From Dermatophagoides farinae (lineage: Eukaryota > Arthropoda > Arachnida > Sarcoptiformes > Pyroglyphidae), in assembly GCF_024713945.1 (NCBI RefSeq), contig NC_134681.1, positions 2,480,001 to 2,544,000 of the forward strand: 64,000 bases of DNA, written 5' to 3'. Every line of letters begins with the position of its first letter. Position 1 is the stretch's first letter. The notes beneath the pieces are model-generated. The model did not search any database and was not told the DNA's origin. It saw nothing but the letters and a program-made list of their open reading frames with translations. This document shows positions 12,799 through 26,578 of this stretch, one piece after another. Made by a program: the position numbers and the translations under genes.

Positions 12799-15700
12799 CA
12801 AAAACAGTGAGAAAAAAAATTTTTTTTTTCTGTTCATTCCATGTTGTTTTAAATTAAATATAAATGAAACTGGATTCAGAGAAAGTGGGAAAAAAAATCT
12901 AATGATACTAATGATAATGTTACTGGGACAATTACAATTACAATTGGAAAAAATTAATTTTGCAAAAAAAAAATTGTTTCAGCAACAACAACGAATGTGA
13001 ATGATTAAAACTGTGGAATTTTTTTTGTTCATTCTGTTCAAAAAAAAAAAAAAAAATTTATGTTAAATACGTGTATGCATGGTGATGAAAATTCACAATT
13101 GATATAAAAATTATCATGATGTTGATGATCATCACTTTATAGTTGATTCACGTTGAATGAATAAAAATGATTGAAAGTAACTTGGTTTTTTTTTCTCAGT
13201 CTCCTATAAACTCTCTCCATGTGCACATGTGTTTGATTGTGTGTGTGTTTTATTTGATGACTTGTATTGTCGTTGTTGTCGGTTATGGTGGTGTTTGACT
13301 TTGTCTACCATCATCATCATCATCATCATCTTGTTTTCTTTCTATGTTTCTCTCTTGGTGTTGAAGATTCGATTCTGTGATTCGTTTTTCTTCATTTTTC
13401 TTTTTTTCATTCTAGTTTTAGTCGATTAGATTCTGTCAAATAGAAATTCTATATTCTGATGTTCGTCTGTCGGTGTGTGTGTGTGTGTGTGTGTATTGTA
13501 TTTGCTGCTTTTTTCTACTGTTTTATTTTTTTTTTTATTTATTCATTCATTTTTCTGGCTTGTGTATTATATAGATATACACGATTATTTTTTTCTCTTT
13601 CTCTCATATTAATCTGCATAAAGATTAAAAAATGATAAAATTCTTTGAAATTTTTTTTATTAATAAAAAAAAACATGAAAAATTTAGCTGCAGGATTTAT
13701 TTTCTTGAAATCATCAAGTTCACACTGAGGAAAAAAAAAAATTCATCCTTTCCTTTCCATTATCTCTTCTCATAATGGTGTTAATCAATAGGATTTTTAT
13801 GTTAATGAAATATATTTCTCATGTTATTGGTAATGTTTATTTTGATTTCTGCCATTTTTGTTTTCGTTCATTCGTTATTGTTCATAATTTATTGATTACG
13901 TTTTTTTCCAAACATCCGGAGCATCTGTACGATAAAAATGAATTCATTCTGTTTATAATCCGGAAGTTGAAATCATCATCATTAATATTGTTTTTTTTTC
14001 GTTCAATTTTTTAATCATATTTCATTTTCATTCTTTTCATTGGAAATGAACAAATAGATAGATGATTGGAAATGCCTCTTAGATGAATTTCATGGCCAAA
14101 AAAAAAAAAATTACTGATTATCAATTGATGGCCAAAAATAATCAGCAAAAAAGAAACAAAAACAAACAAACAAACAAAATAAATTTTTTTTTGTCAAATC
14201 TACACACTATGTTGCAATTGCAATTTGTTTGTGCAATTTTTTTCGGTTTTTGTTGCTCATCATCAACACCAAATTAATTTTTTTTCAAATTAAATTTCAT
14301 TGTTTATTTTTATTCGTTTCCTCTAGTTGAATTAGCAAAAAAAAAAAAAAAAACAACAAACAAAAAATTCATAAATATCAAACGATGGTTCTTGTTGTTG
14401 TTTTTTTTGGATAACTTTGAATTTCATCAAAAGTTTAAATTTTGCTTTTCTTTTCTTTGGTTTTTTTTCTATCAAATTTCACCATGTTCATCAATTTGTT
14501 CATATGATGGTCATCGATAATTATGATGGTGATATTCAATAATCCCGGTAGACTAATTAGGAAATTTTGTTTTTTTTTCAATTTGTTTATTTTTTCTCTT
14601 TCAATATTTGTTTTTTTCTGCCGTTGCTGCTGCTGCTGACGATGCTGACAAATTATCATCGTATCGTTTTATTCCGGGTTTTTTTCAACATTGTTTGCTA
14701 TTTTGTTTACAGAATAAAAAAAAACTTTTTTTCCAACTTTCAACGGATTGATACAACATCTAATTTGTGATTTATATACGTGTTTAACATTAGTCATCGT
14801 TGATACTTGCTCTACAGTCAGATGACCGATGAATCAACACTTTTTTACTCATTTGTATATGTATAGAGAGAGAGAAAATATTTCTACCAATAATGAAAGT
14901 CAATTTAATGTTTTGCCTTATATCGTATATGTACTCAACCTTCATCGATCGATCTTTGTTTTTTTTTATTCTGATCGACTTTATTGAGAAAATATTTTTC
15001 TTTTTCTTCTTTCGTAATAAATCTATAAGATTTTTTTTGAGTGAAAATAACAAGATTTATCATCATCAAGAATCACGAATGCAAACAAAGACATTAAGAG
15101 AAAAGATAATCAAATCGAACGCATACACACACACACTTAACAAATCAACTAAAAGATTCCTATATTTGTAACAACAATAATTGTAATTCTGTTATTCTGA
15201 ACAAAAAAAAACGGGAAACAAACACAAAAGTATCAATAAATAAATGGAAATGTAAGAATGTGACCAATTCTTGTTGATGATGATGTGCACACAGAATTAG
15301 TTTTATTATTGAACATGAATATTTTCGTTTTTCCAAGTTACAACACAACAACAATATTTATTATATTTAGAAGAAAATAAAAATAGCTGAATGATTCTAT
15401 TCAAAAGAATTTAGGATTCAATTTTCTATTTCATTCATTTATGATTATTAGATAAATGCTAAATAGTGAGAAACGATGATCAATAAAAGACAAATCAGAT
15501 ACAAAAACCACAAAAATTGAATGTTGATTTTCAATTTTCATTCAAGTATCATAAATGTATATATATATATATATTGTTCGAATGTTGAAGAATCTGAAAC
15601 TAGTTTTTACAATTTATATAATTAATGTATTCGTGTTTTCCAAAAACAAATACAAAACAAAACAAAACCCAAAAAAATTGTTTGACACTGTTGATTTGGC

Positions 15701-16841
15701 CTCTTTTTTTTTACAATTTTACATATAAAATTCATCACATGCACACTATAAGTAATAACCGGAGGACAAGAATAATAACAACAACAACCACGAATCCATA
15801 GGATTCAATGACCTAGATTAATTTGAAGAATGAAGGAAAAACACTAAACCTAAATAGAAAAAAAAATCTGGCTATTAAGTGTTTGTTTGTGTGTGTGTGT
15901 GTGTGTTTACAATTTGAAATGAACCACATAAGCATCAATAAACGACAGAGAAAAAGAAAAAAAAAGACTAAATTGACTAATAAATTGAATGATTACGTTA
16001 AAAAGTTTGTTACAACATAACAATATCAATATCTAAAATAATGAAATGATGTCAAAATCATTTGATGACCAAGCATATATGAATGTAGACCACAACAACA
16101 ACAACAAATTCTGTTGTATACCATATTTGATTTAATAATAGAATTATTCCAATTGATTGGTTTTATTTTCTGATTTCTTTCTATTTTGATGGTTATTTTT
16201 TTTTGTTTTTGTTTTCTTCGATTCCATACACATAATAAAACACATATATAGACTATGATGATGATGAAATGTGAATATTATGAACCAAAATAGAAATGAA
16301 ACAAAACTTTTTGCTTCTTGTTGCAAAAAGTAATAATACAGGATGTATGCATTATATGCCATGAACACATACGATACACACACACACACACAATAAATAA
16401 ATTTAGATGGGTTTTTTTTCTTTCTCTCTCTCTCTCTTCATTTAGAATATGAATACTTTGCATACAGATTGAAATCAAAAATAGATTGAAAAAAAACGCA
16501 ATTCCTGATGATTGAACCAAACCGAAAAAAGAAATAGAAAACATATAATTTGCGATCGATGGAGCTTATGAAATAAAAAGTGAACAAACTTTTCCAGTTA
16601 TTTCCGGTGAATTCACAGAAATCCCGGCCACGGAAACGCTAACAATAACCAAACATTAATGTTTCATCATTTTCAAACGTCATGGAACAACAAAAGAATA
16701 TCTCGATCCATCGATTATCCAACTCATTTGACAAATCAAATAAACATATAAGAGAAAGTTTGATTAATTAAGTTTTTTTTAAATTTATAATTCTGGTTTC
16801 AAATATCCGAAATCGGTAACAAAATATGGACATTTTTTCAC

Positions 16842-16868
16842 TGTGTGTGTGTGTGTGTGTGTGTGTGT
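16842..16868. repeat. TG dinucleotide microsatellite
   Basis: A pure TG run of about 13 units, just downstream (on the minus strand) of the stop codon of the ankyrin/coiled-coil gene, so it probably lies in its 3' UTR or flank. Confidence 0.9.
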
Positions 16869-16925
16869 ATAAAAAAAATAATGCAAAATATTGGACGGAC
16901 AATAATCAATCAATCAACGAATAAA

Positions 16926-19900
16926 TTAATTGATAACCAATTGTTTTCGTAATTCTAGAATTTTTTGTTGAAAATATTTTGATTTGTGTGAAAATGAATC
17001 ATAATAATGAAGATTTGCATCGGTGGTTGGTGATAATTCAACAATATAGCCATTACCGGTCGATTTTCGCCGTCTTGGTCTTGGTGATGTACAATACTGC
17101 GATGATTCAATAGATTTGAGCCATTCAACACTACCATATTGTTGCTGTTGTTGATCATTTTCCATTTTATTATTATAACTACCGACACCGCCATTATTAT
17201 AATCATCTGAATCATTATCGATAACAAGATTACCCAGTGAAAAACTTTTTTTTCGTCGTAATTTACATTTGATTTCTATCGATTCGGTTGATATAGAATC
17301 CATTTTTTTGGATTGTTTTTGCTGTTCATGCAATTCTTTTGATTCACAATGTTGTTGTTGTTGCTGTTGCTGTTGTTGTTGTTCCACATGAATTTGATGA
17401 TTCATCTGTTTCAAAAGTGATTGTGATTTTAATTCACCATCATCGATATTGGCATCAACAATTGGATACACAAATTGAGCTGTGATTGGCGGTGATGATG
17501 ATGAATATTTCAATGTTGCAATCTCATCCATAAGAAATTGAATTTGATTTTGATGTTGTCGGATTTCTTCATCAACTTGTAACATACGTTTTTTACTAAT
17601 CATATTGAATGATAACAAATTTTGATCAAATTTTTTAATCAATTCAGCTAATCGATTTGTAATTGGTGATGATGATGTTGATGATGAATCCATTGTCGTC
17701 GCTGTTGCTGTTGCCGTTGCCGTCATCATCATCATTATTAATTTATTTGTATCGATTCCGGATTTATTATTTAAATTCCTCATCAATTTTGCATTATCAT
17801 CATCATCATCATCATTATTATTATTATTATGACGTTCTTGTATAGTTTCTTCAAGCTTATATTCAAGATTATCAAAATATTTACATACATTTTGAATCTG
17901 ATTATGTAGCTGTAATGAATCACGACGTAATAATATGATTTCCTTATTTTTGTCATTCAATTCAATACGATTACGTCGATTTTCATTCAATATACGATTT
18001 ATACATAGAATCAATGCTGATTCTTCATTATCACTACTACTACTATTATCGCAATTATTAGCATGATCTTTGAATGATGAACAATTCCATTCATCAGCTA
18101 ATATTGTTTTTAATGATTTCATTAAACGATTATAACGTAATTCATGATGATGACGATTATTATTCCAATTGATGATTTCCTTATTATCATTTTCATCATC
18201 AATATCATTCATAGATGATGATAGAATGAGATCATTTATTTGAATATCCGCATCTGTATTGGTCATCATCATTGTCATTGTTTGATTGATTATTTCAGGC
18301 TGCATTTGTCGTCGTTGTTGTCGTAGTTGTCTTTCAGTATTTGTATGTTTGGTTTTTACGTAATTATCATGATTTTTTGTATGATCATTCGCAGTAGTAG
18401 TAGCATTTGTAGTTACATTCGGTGATCGACGAAAAAATTTTCTTGCACGATATATCATTGAATGACGATTATTTATACTTGATTGTTTACGACGTAAATT
18501 GACTGTTCTTTTATTGCTATTGTTCGGTAACATTGTAAATTGTTTACTATTATTATTATCATTCGGGTTCATCAAACTTGTACTACGTTTTTGATGCTGA
18601 GAATTTCGTCGTTGTCGTTTATCTATTGATGATTCTTGATATAAATAATGTTCAGCATTGGTTGCATTCTCATTGTTATTATTATTATTTGTACTGCTGC
18701 TATTGACAGATGATACTTGATTGATCAGAATTTTATCTATAAAAAAATTCCACAAAAAAAAGTAAAGAATAAAAAAAAAATCAATTGAAAAACAAAATTC
18801 TAATGATCAGTGAAAATTGAATACCTAATTTTAGTTTCTGTTTTTGTTCATTCGATTTTTTTACAGATTTTTTCAATCGCTGTCGTTGTTTTTGTTGCCG
18901 GCGATGGATGGAATCAGATTCAGCACTCGATTCTGATGAAGATGACGATGATGATGAAGAAGATGACGATGAAGATGCTAATAATAAAATAGGATCCGTT
19001 GTATCAGTGAAATTTGATATTTTTGTATTAGATTTCATCATTTCATCATCAATAATAGTGGAATTCCGGTCCACTGTGTTCGTTAATTTTGGAATATTCT
19101 GTTCATGACCATTATTACGATCATCACAAATGACAACATTATTGTTTATCCGTGTGGGCGATGATGATGAATTGGACAGATTATAATCAACACCATGATC
19201 ATTAGAATGATTGCCATCAACATTATCATTATTATTATTATGACAAATTTTTTCAATATTTGATATGGCTTCATTCAATGATGATTCTATGTAATCATCA
19301 TGATTTATACATTCATAAATACGATTTCCATCATCATGTTCATGTTGTTGTTCTTGTTGTTGTTTTCCATTGTCATCATTAGCATCATCTTGATCACCAT
19401 CACTGGTGACAAAAACTGCATTTGTATCGAATTTTTGTGACAATTGTCGTTGTTCATGATTCACCGTTAATACTATATCATGGTTAATGATGAGATTTTC
19501 TTCATCACCACCAAGAATTTCATCAAAATCAGATATATTACATTCTACATTAGCAGCATTATTCTTGTTGTTGTTGTTGTTATTATTTGAAATTTGATTT
19601 TCCGGTAAAATTGTATTAATAATGACACTATCATTACTACTTTTATTACTACTACTATGACGACCATTTGTTAATGATGATCGTCTTGGTGGTGGCGGTG
19701 GTGGTGGCGGAACATTACCATAAATATGTTCATCACCATCATCGTCATCTAATGATTTTATCATCATTAAACTTGTGAATGATTGTCGTTGTTGAATTTT
19801 TTTTGCTGCCAATGACGCCGTCGCAGATGATGATGATGATGAGGTTGATAATTTTGCATCATAATAGCTTGATCGTGACATTTTATTCATCACATTATGT

Positions 19901-21144
19901 AATGGGGTCGATGATGATGATGAATTAATTAATATTGATGATGATTTCTCTTGTTGTTGTTGATCACTATCAATAGATTGTAATTGTAGCTGTTGATTTA
20001 ATTTCCAATCTTTATTCTCAAAATAACCAGAATAACGATGATAACGTAATAATCGACGATCAATTGTTGTTTCCGTTCCAATTGTTTTATCACCATCATC
20101 ATCATCATCCGGTCTTTTAGATTTTTCACTATTTGGTCTAATTGGTGATGATCGATGTATTGATTGTTGGCTACAAGATGGCGTCATTGATTGTAATGAA
20201 AATCTATCCGATATATTTGATGATAATGATCGTTGTTGTAAACGTTGTCGTTGTTGTTGTTGTTCCGTTTCCATACCGGGATCACAATTGAGATCTTCAT
20301 CAAAGGTACAATTATCATCACAAGGTCTATTTTTCGCTTTTATATAGGCAGTGATTAATGCATATGAATCACGATTATCATGTATTTGTGCTATTTGTGC
20401 TGCATTACGTTCAAATTCATCAATAGCTTCAATATTGATACCATTACCAATTAATGGTTCAATTACACGATAAAGACTTTTAACTTTGGCAGCTAAATGT
20501 AGATAGGTTTCTTTTCTCTAGAAAATTGAAAACAAAACATTTAAAAGAATGCACGAGGATAAAAGAACCAAATTGGTACTTACTCGATTACATTTATTAT
20601 AATCAATATTCATAGCATTACTAATGATATAAAGGGCTGCATCAAGATTATCATTAAGTAATGAATAATGTAATGCCGTATTACCATGTTCATTATCGGC
20701 AAGATCAACTTTAGCACCGGCATTGACCAATAATCGTACGATATCATTATGGCCACATTCAACAGCCTTGATCAATGGAGTACGGCCATCACAATCTTGT
20801 ATATCGAGATTAGCACCGGTTGACATTAATTGTTTAATTATAGTCAAATTTCCATTACATGCTGCATAATGCATCGGTGTACGATTAAAATTGTCCACTG
20901 AATTCACATTTATCGTGCGTAAATGTTTACGTACACGATCCACATTATTCAGATAAACAGCTTTATGTAATTTGGTGAATGATGAATCCACTTTTTGTAG
21001 ATCAATGTTATAGCCACCACGTATAACACGAATCGATGGCATTGATTGTATTGATGCCATCGATAATCGCCGTTGATTAAATGTTGATGGCGGTGATGAT
21101 GACGATAACCTACGGATACTATCGAAAAATTTTTTCACTCTCAT
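16926..21144 (-). CDS. ANKRD26/POTE-like ankyrin-repeat and coiled-coil protein
   Basis: Three exons: 20584-21144, 18825-20517 and 16926-18736. The introns are 66 and 88 bp, in phases 0 and 1. All joins keep the frame, giving about 1,354 residues. The N-terminus MRVKKFF, then GYNIDLQKVD, then ankyrin repeats of about 33 residues from residue 56 (about five full and one partial) match the order seen in vertebrate ANKRD26/POTE proteins, including RTPLIKAVECGH and HGNTALHYSLLN. The middle is disordered: Ser/Asn/Asp runs, an octaproline at 457-464 and RRSS/RxxS basic patches. Two likely coiled coils lie near 992-1053 and 1113-1163. ANKRD26 in vertebrates sits at centriolar distal appendages, so a centrosome or membrane scaffold role is inference. 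An upstream in-frame ATG at 21297 would add 51 residues with a hydrophobic stretch. I prefer 21144, which has A at -3 and starts the conserved part. The assignment could be a generic ankyrin/coiled-coil protein. Confidence 0.8.
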
Positions 21145-24100
21145 TTTGCCAACAAATTTTTTTTTTGTTTTGGTTTTGTGGTTAAAAATTATTGATTTGT
21201 ACTCATGAAAAAAAACTGGTGAATGAATCAAAAGAAAAATAAATATTTCACAATCAAATATGACATGGATTTCATTTCCGTTTTTTTTCCTCTTCATTTG
21301 TTATTATTCGTTTCTGGATCAGGAATTTTCACCGGAAATGACGATTAAATGTTCAATATGAATGAATGAATGAATGAAGCAAATGATGTGAAAAATGAAC
21401 TAAAATTGTGGCTGAGAAAAAAAAATTGTGAATGAACAAAATGACTTTTTAGGAAATTTTTTTTTTTTTTGCTGACAGCATCAATATTGATGATGATGAT
21501 GATGATATGGCGATTGACAGTCATTCAAAAATTTGGGTGGTTTCTTATTGCATCATTTATTGATGCGGATGATGGAGAGAGAGAAAAAAAAAAACATAAG
21601 ATTTGTTCTAATCATCATCATCATCAATATTATATTTGATGAGTTGTAAATGATTGATTGATAAAAAAAGAATCAATTCGATTTCATTTAAATGTCAAAT
21701 GTTGTTTGAGTTGTCACCGTGTGTGTGTGATATTTCAATAATTTATTCATCATTGATTTGATAATGATTTATTTTGTAATGAATGTCGGTGATTTATTGC
21801 TACAAATCATCGTTAAACATTTTGTGATGATGATATGAGGTTGACAGTTTATTTTTTCGTGGATTTTGATTTTGAACAAAAAAATTGTTTAAATAAATAT
21901 CACATTTAATTTGATTTGATGATAAACAAATTCGGATTCTAGAGAATTTTTTTTTGTTCGTGAAAATTTCACAAATTTAAATTGCTCACAGTTATGGAGG
22001 AATGATGAAATGATGATAAACAAAAATCATTTCAAATACACAAGAATGACGCATTGGACAATCGAAAATTGAACAAACATGGTGAGTTTTATTTTTTTTT
22101 CGCATGAATTTATTTTGCTTCGTTTCTTAAATTCTTACTGATTATTACTCACTTGTTCAATATATTGAATGAATGAATTTTTTCTTTCTTTCTTTTTTAT
22201 TTTTGTCGGTAGGTCTGTTGGTCGATTTGATGGGTCGTTCAGCTATTTTTCTTCTTTCTTCTACCACACACACACACACACAGACACAAAACTTTCGAAA
22301 TACTGGAGAAGCAGACAACAACAACAACAACAGACTATACTTCTTTAAGTGATCAGTTTGTTGTACACAGAAAAGAAAACACGTTTTTCATCATTTTCTT
22401 CATCATCATCATCAAAAAATTTTGTTGTTCTATCTTGTCAAACCATGAAAAAAATACATTTCCAAAAGTGGTGGTGGTGGTTGGTTGGTTTCTATGATGA
22501 TGATTATGTCCGACCGACAATCAAATCATTTGTGTGTGTGTGTGTGTGTGTGGTGTGTGTATACGAGTGTAGAATGAGTCAGTCAGTTAGTCAGTCATTC
22601 AAATCAAGTCAATGTGGCTAAATAATAATGATTTCAAGGCTTTCAAAAGCAAATTTAGAAAAAAAACCTGAGAATGTTGTGTTGAGTTTAAGAGTTCTAC
22701 ACCACTCTCTTGTTCCACTCATCCAATGATTCAATAGTCGTCGTCGTCGTCGTAGTTGATTTTTAGCATCAAAAAAAAAAAAAAAAAGAAATTTGTAAAT
22801 CATTCAATTTTTCTTTGGGTGGTTACTTGGACAAAAAAAAACAAAATTTTTTTTTCTCTTAAACCAGAAATCCAAATTCAACAACGACCAAAAAAAAACT
22901 AGATCATCACCAACGATAATAATCAACAAAAGGTATTATTGTTGTTATGGATGATGATGATTTCGATAATTTTAACGGTCACCAGTATCGTTATTTTATT
23001 TGTTTCTGATTTTTTTGATTGTTAAAAAAAAATCCACAAAAAAAACACACAAATACACTGTACACATGAAAACGAGTGACATACACACACACACACACAC
23101 AAAAAATGTAAACAAATTTTCTCAAATTTTTTTTTTAGGTAGTAGTTAGACGAAAAACTAGAACCAGAAATGTTGTTGTTGAAAATCATATCTTGATATC
23201 CATGTGTGTGTGTGTATGTGTGTGTTCTAAATGATCATGAATTCCTGTCTGAATGATTTGTTGTCACATTTTTTTTTATGTTGGTTGGTTAGTTATTTTT
23301 TTCACTGTTGATCATATTTCTGTTTTCGTTCTGTTTGTTGTTGTTGTTGTTGGCTATGGCCATATTATTATTACAGATTTGAATGATCAGTTCTTTACTT
23401 TGGTGTGTTTTGATGATCGTTTCTATATCGGTATCCTGGTAACGGCCACACACACACACACACACACATGAAATAGAGACGAATAATAAAATCAAAAAGA
23501 AAAAAAACCCAACAAAAAAAAGTACAAAAAACGAAAATTAATTGTTTTCGCGTTATTTGCTTTATAAATTTAAAAATTTATGGTCGATTTCGATGTTTGG
23601 ATGTTGTTGTGGTTGTTTTTGTTGTTGTTATACAGATTCATCATACAGAAACACATACACAAACACACACACACACACACAGAACAAAATCTAATAATTT
23701 TTTTCTGTGTTTTATTTAATGAAACAAAGAAAAAAATTGCGGAAATTGAAAAAGAACAGAGAAAAAATGAATGAATGATCCGGAACCGATCAGTAAACAT
23801 TGGAAATTTCTTCGTTTTTTCATAAAAATGATGTTTGTGGTGTGTGTGCGTGTGCAAGTTATATTGCTGAATACATTCCAGATTGAGTGTTAGTGAATAG
23901 ACCAAAACAAAATGACAAAATATTCAACCAGCTATTCAAGTGAGAGTTTTCTTGAGAATTTTGGCCGATTCCATTTGGATGATTTTGGCCATGCATGTCT
24001 CTCTCTGTGTGTGTGTGTGTGTGTGTGAATGTAAGTGATGTGTTCAAAGTAAACCAGAAAAATTTATACATCTGTCTCTCTGTGTGTATGTGTCTGGCTT

Positions 24101-25636
24101 ATATTATTGTAGCCTAATGGAATATAAACTGAACCAGATGCTTGTAAACACAAACAAACAAACACACACACACACACACACAGAGAGACATTGTAATTGT
24201 CCAGTTGTTGTTACTATCGTTTGCTCAATCAATCTGGTCAACAGGATATGTCGCGTGTCACATATGTTATTCTATCGGTGAATTATGGTCCCAATTATAG
24301 AATGGATGGACATTGCAATAAATGTGCAGATGTTCAAATTTTGATTGAATTTATTATGATTATATTAATTGATTCGAATAAACAGACAGAATGGAAAAAA
24401 CTCAATAAATCTCTTCTGGTTCATTTGATGAACAAAAAGCAAGCAAGTGTCCGGTTTCATTTTTTTTTTTTGTTCGTGGACGAGTCGATTATTATTTGGC
24501 CATCACAAACGGGAAATAATTACCAACAAATAATCTTTTTGTTTTTCAATCAAAGTTTCTCTTATCAATCATGTTGTTATTTTTTTTTAAGAATTTAAAA
24601 TTATCATCAATTTTTTTTACAATGTACAAAATGCAAACAAACAAACACACTCACAAACAAACAAAGCGTCAATTGGTGTCAAGGTAAAATATCCAGTACA
24701 TTTGTTCAATGCGAATGGAATTGCATATCTCGTTTTTTTTTTGCTGTTTGCACATTTGGACCTTGTCGCGATTGCATATTACATTCATTCATTGATTCAT
24801 TCATTTTTTTTTCTTTATTTGATTTCCTCTTTTTTTTCTCTATGCATTCACATTTCATCATTGCCACCTACACACACACACACACACACATGGCCATTTT
24901 ATATTTTATTTAATTTTTTTCTTTTTCTTTCAAAAGTTTATAAAGTTTCAATTACAATTTTATGGTGAAACAAAAAAAAATTATGCTTGTTTTGTTTTGT
25001 GTGTGTGTGTGTATTAGACAAATCCGGTTATTACCAATTTTTTTTTTGCTGCTGTATAGATACCCGGAAATTTTTTTTTATATTTATGTTTGGTTTTATT
25101 ATTATCAATTGGTCATATAATTAATCAATTGATTGATTAATCAATGAAATTATCCATCTATCTAGCCATATCATTATCATTGATTCATTCCTTTTTTTTA
25201 CAACACAACAACAACATAAAAAATAACAATAACAACAACAAACTGATGAATCCGGAAGAATGAACAAGAAAATGATATGTATTGCAGTGTTGGTGGTGGG
25301 TTCCATACGAACAAGCCTATATATCTCTGTATCGGGTTGTTTTTTAATGTAATAATCATAATAACCTACAGTTTTAGTTGTAAGGAACCCGTTTATTTCA
25401 TTATTTTTTGTTTGCTTGATTTGATTTGATTTCAGTATTTCAGTGTCTGAGTGTGTGTGTGTGTGTGTGTGTTTTAAATGATGTATGTGCAAAATAAACC
25501 AGAATAAAATAGCCAGTAAGCAGATCTTGATTATTATCCAGGAGAGATATAGAGAAAAATGAAACAAAATGATGATGATGATGTTAGAATAACAACAACA
25601 AAAACATAATTCATCGATTATGTTATGATGTGATTA
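21145..25636. other. 4.5-kb intergenic stretch, nothing coding recognised
   Basis: Upstream of the ankyrin gene and downstream of the SOD gene. It is full of CA/GT microsatellites (near 22265, 22530, 23085, 23450, 23662, 24007, 24165, 24870, 25445) and poly-T. Open frames are short and made of repeat-encoded residues. A minus-strand AATAAA (plus-strand tttatt at 25392-25397), about 240 nt past the SOD stop, is a candidate polyadenylation signal for SOD. Confidence 0.55.
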
Positions 25637-26578
25637 TTATTGAGCAGCCAATGCAATAACACCGCATGCAACCCGTCCACCAGCATTACCCGTTGTACGG
25701 CTATCCTGTTGACCACCTCTGCCTAAATCATCTTGATTGGCATGTACCTAATGTAATGGTAGAATATGATTAGATCAATTATTTGGAAACAAAAATTATG
25801 AGGAAGTAAAATAAAAATGAAAAACATCATCTACTTACAACTAAACCACGGCCAAGAATTGAATATTGTCCGGTTAATGAAATACGTTGATCAAACATGT
25901 TGAATTCAGCTACACCATCTTGATTGGCTTCGATATTACCCAGATCACCGGCATGCCGTTTTTGATCACTTGGTGCACCATGATTATTATTATCTGGATT
26001 ATAATGACCTGCCATACTAGTACAACCATTACGTGTATCACCGAATTGATGTACATGAAAACCATGTAAACCGGGTGTTAATCCTGTTATACGGCCAGAT
26101 ACTTGTAAATTCATTGAATTTGGCTCCATTCGATTATGAATAAAAAAAATTACTAGAAAAATATCGAAAAAATTTAAGAAAAAAAAATAATTACCATTTG
26201 TCGAAATTGTACAATTCCTTGAACATTTTGTCCTTCAAGTTTTGCCACAGCAATCAATGACTCAGAAGCGGAAGTAGTAGATGCTGCAACCTGTGATGTT
26301 GTCGATGATGATGGTGTTTGTCTTGTTTGAAAATAATTTTGTTGCTGCTGCTGTTGGGGTACAAATGAATAGAATTGTTGGAATGGTTGCTGTTGTTGTT
26401 GTGGTTGCTCAAAATAGCTACGATATCCTTGCCATGCATTACCACGATTATTTTGATAACCATTGCTACCACCAGCACCTACACCACCACCAAAATATGA
26501 TTGACAAATTCCAATCATAAATAATTGATAACAACCAAAGGTAAATAGAATAATTTTTGCAATCGTTCCAATAGCCAT
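25637..26578 (-). CDS. Sod3: Secreted Cu/Zn superoxide dismutase with Gln-rich N-terminal stalk
   Basis: Converts superoxide to oxygen and hydrogen peroxide. Exons are 26195-26578, 25839-26123 and 25637-25747, with introns of 71 and 91 bp, both phase 0. The product is 259 residues. Residues 1 to about 26 form a signal peptide or anchor ([20 protein letters not shown]), followed by a Gly- then Gln/Ser-rich stalk to about 105, then the SOD fold. All metal ligands are present with spacing identical to human SOD1: copper His151, His153, His168, His225; zinc His168, His176, His185, Asp188. The disulfide pair Cys162-Cys251 and the active-site Arg248 are also present. It is therefore expected to be an active extracellular enzyme. 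The first intron ends at an unusual acceptor (AATGGAG) with a weak pyrimidine tract, chosen because it alone restores the frame and a typical SOD strand. It stands alone, with no operon-like partner. Confidence 0.95.

Larger units (their letters stand above)
1849..16925. other. 15-kb stretch without recognisable coding exons
   Basis: Both strands hold only short, low-complexity open frames dominated by Phe, Lys, Asn, Ile and His from homopolymer and triplet repeats. None shows a domain, a conserved motif or a matched splice partner. The sequence is crowded with poly-A/poly-T tracts, CA/GT repeats (for example near 9400, 12250 and 13475), a CT run near 3811-3828 and scattered CATCAT/GATGAT runs. 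It lies 5' of the GPCR and 3' of the ankyrin gene. It may carry 5' untranslated exons and control elements of the GPCR, which I cannot identify by eye. Confidence 0.6.

Noticed and set aside
22071-22090. ATG directly followed by a strong GTGAGT donor, resembling a start exon divergent from the ankyrin gene
   Set aside because: No downstream coding exon on the plus strand could be linked to it within the next 7 kb.
24197-24598. 133-residue plus-strand frame
   Set aside because: It does not start with a clear ATG in good context, composition matches the non-coding background, and I see no domain or splice sites that extend it.
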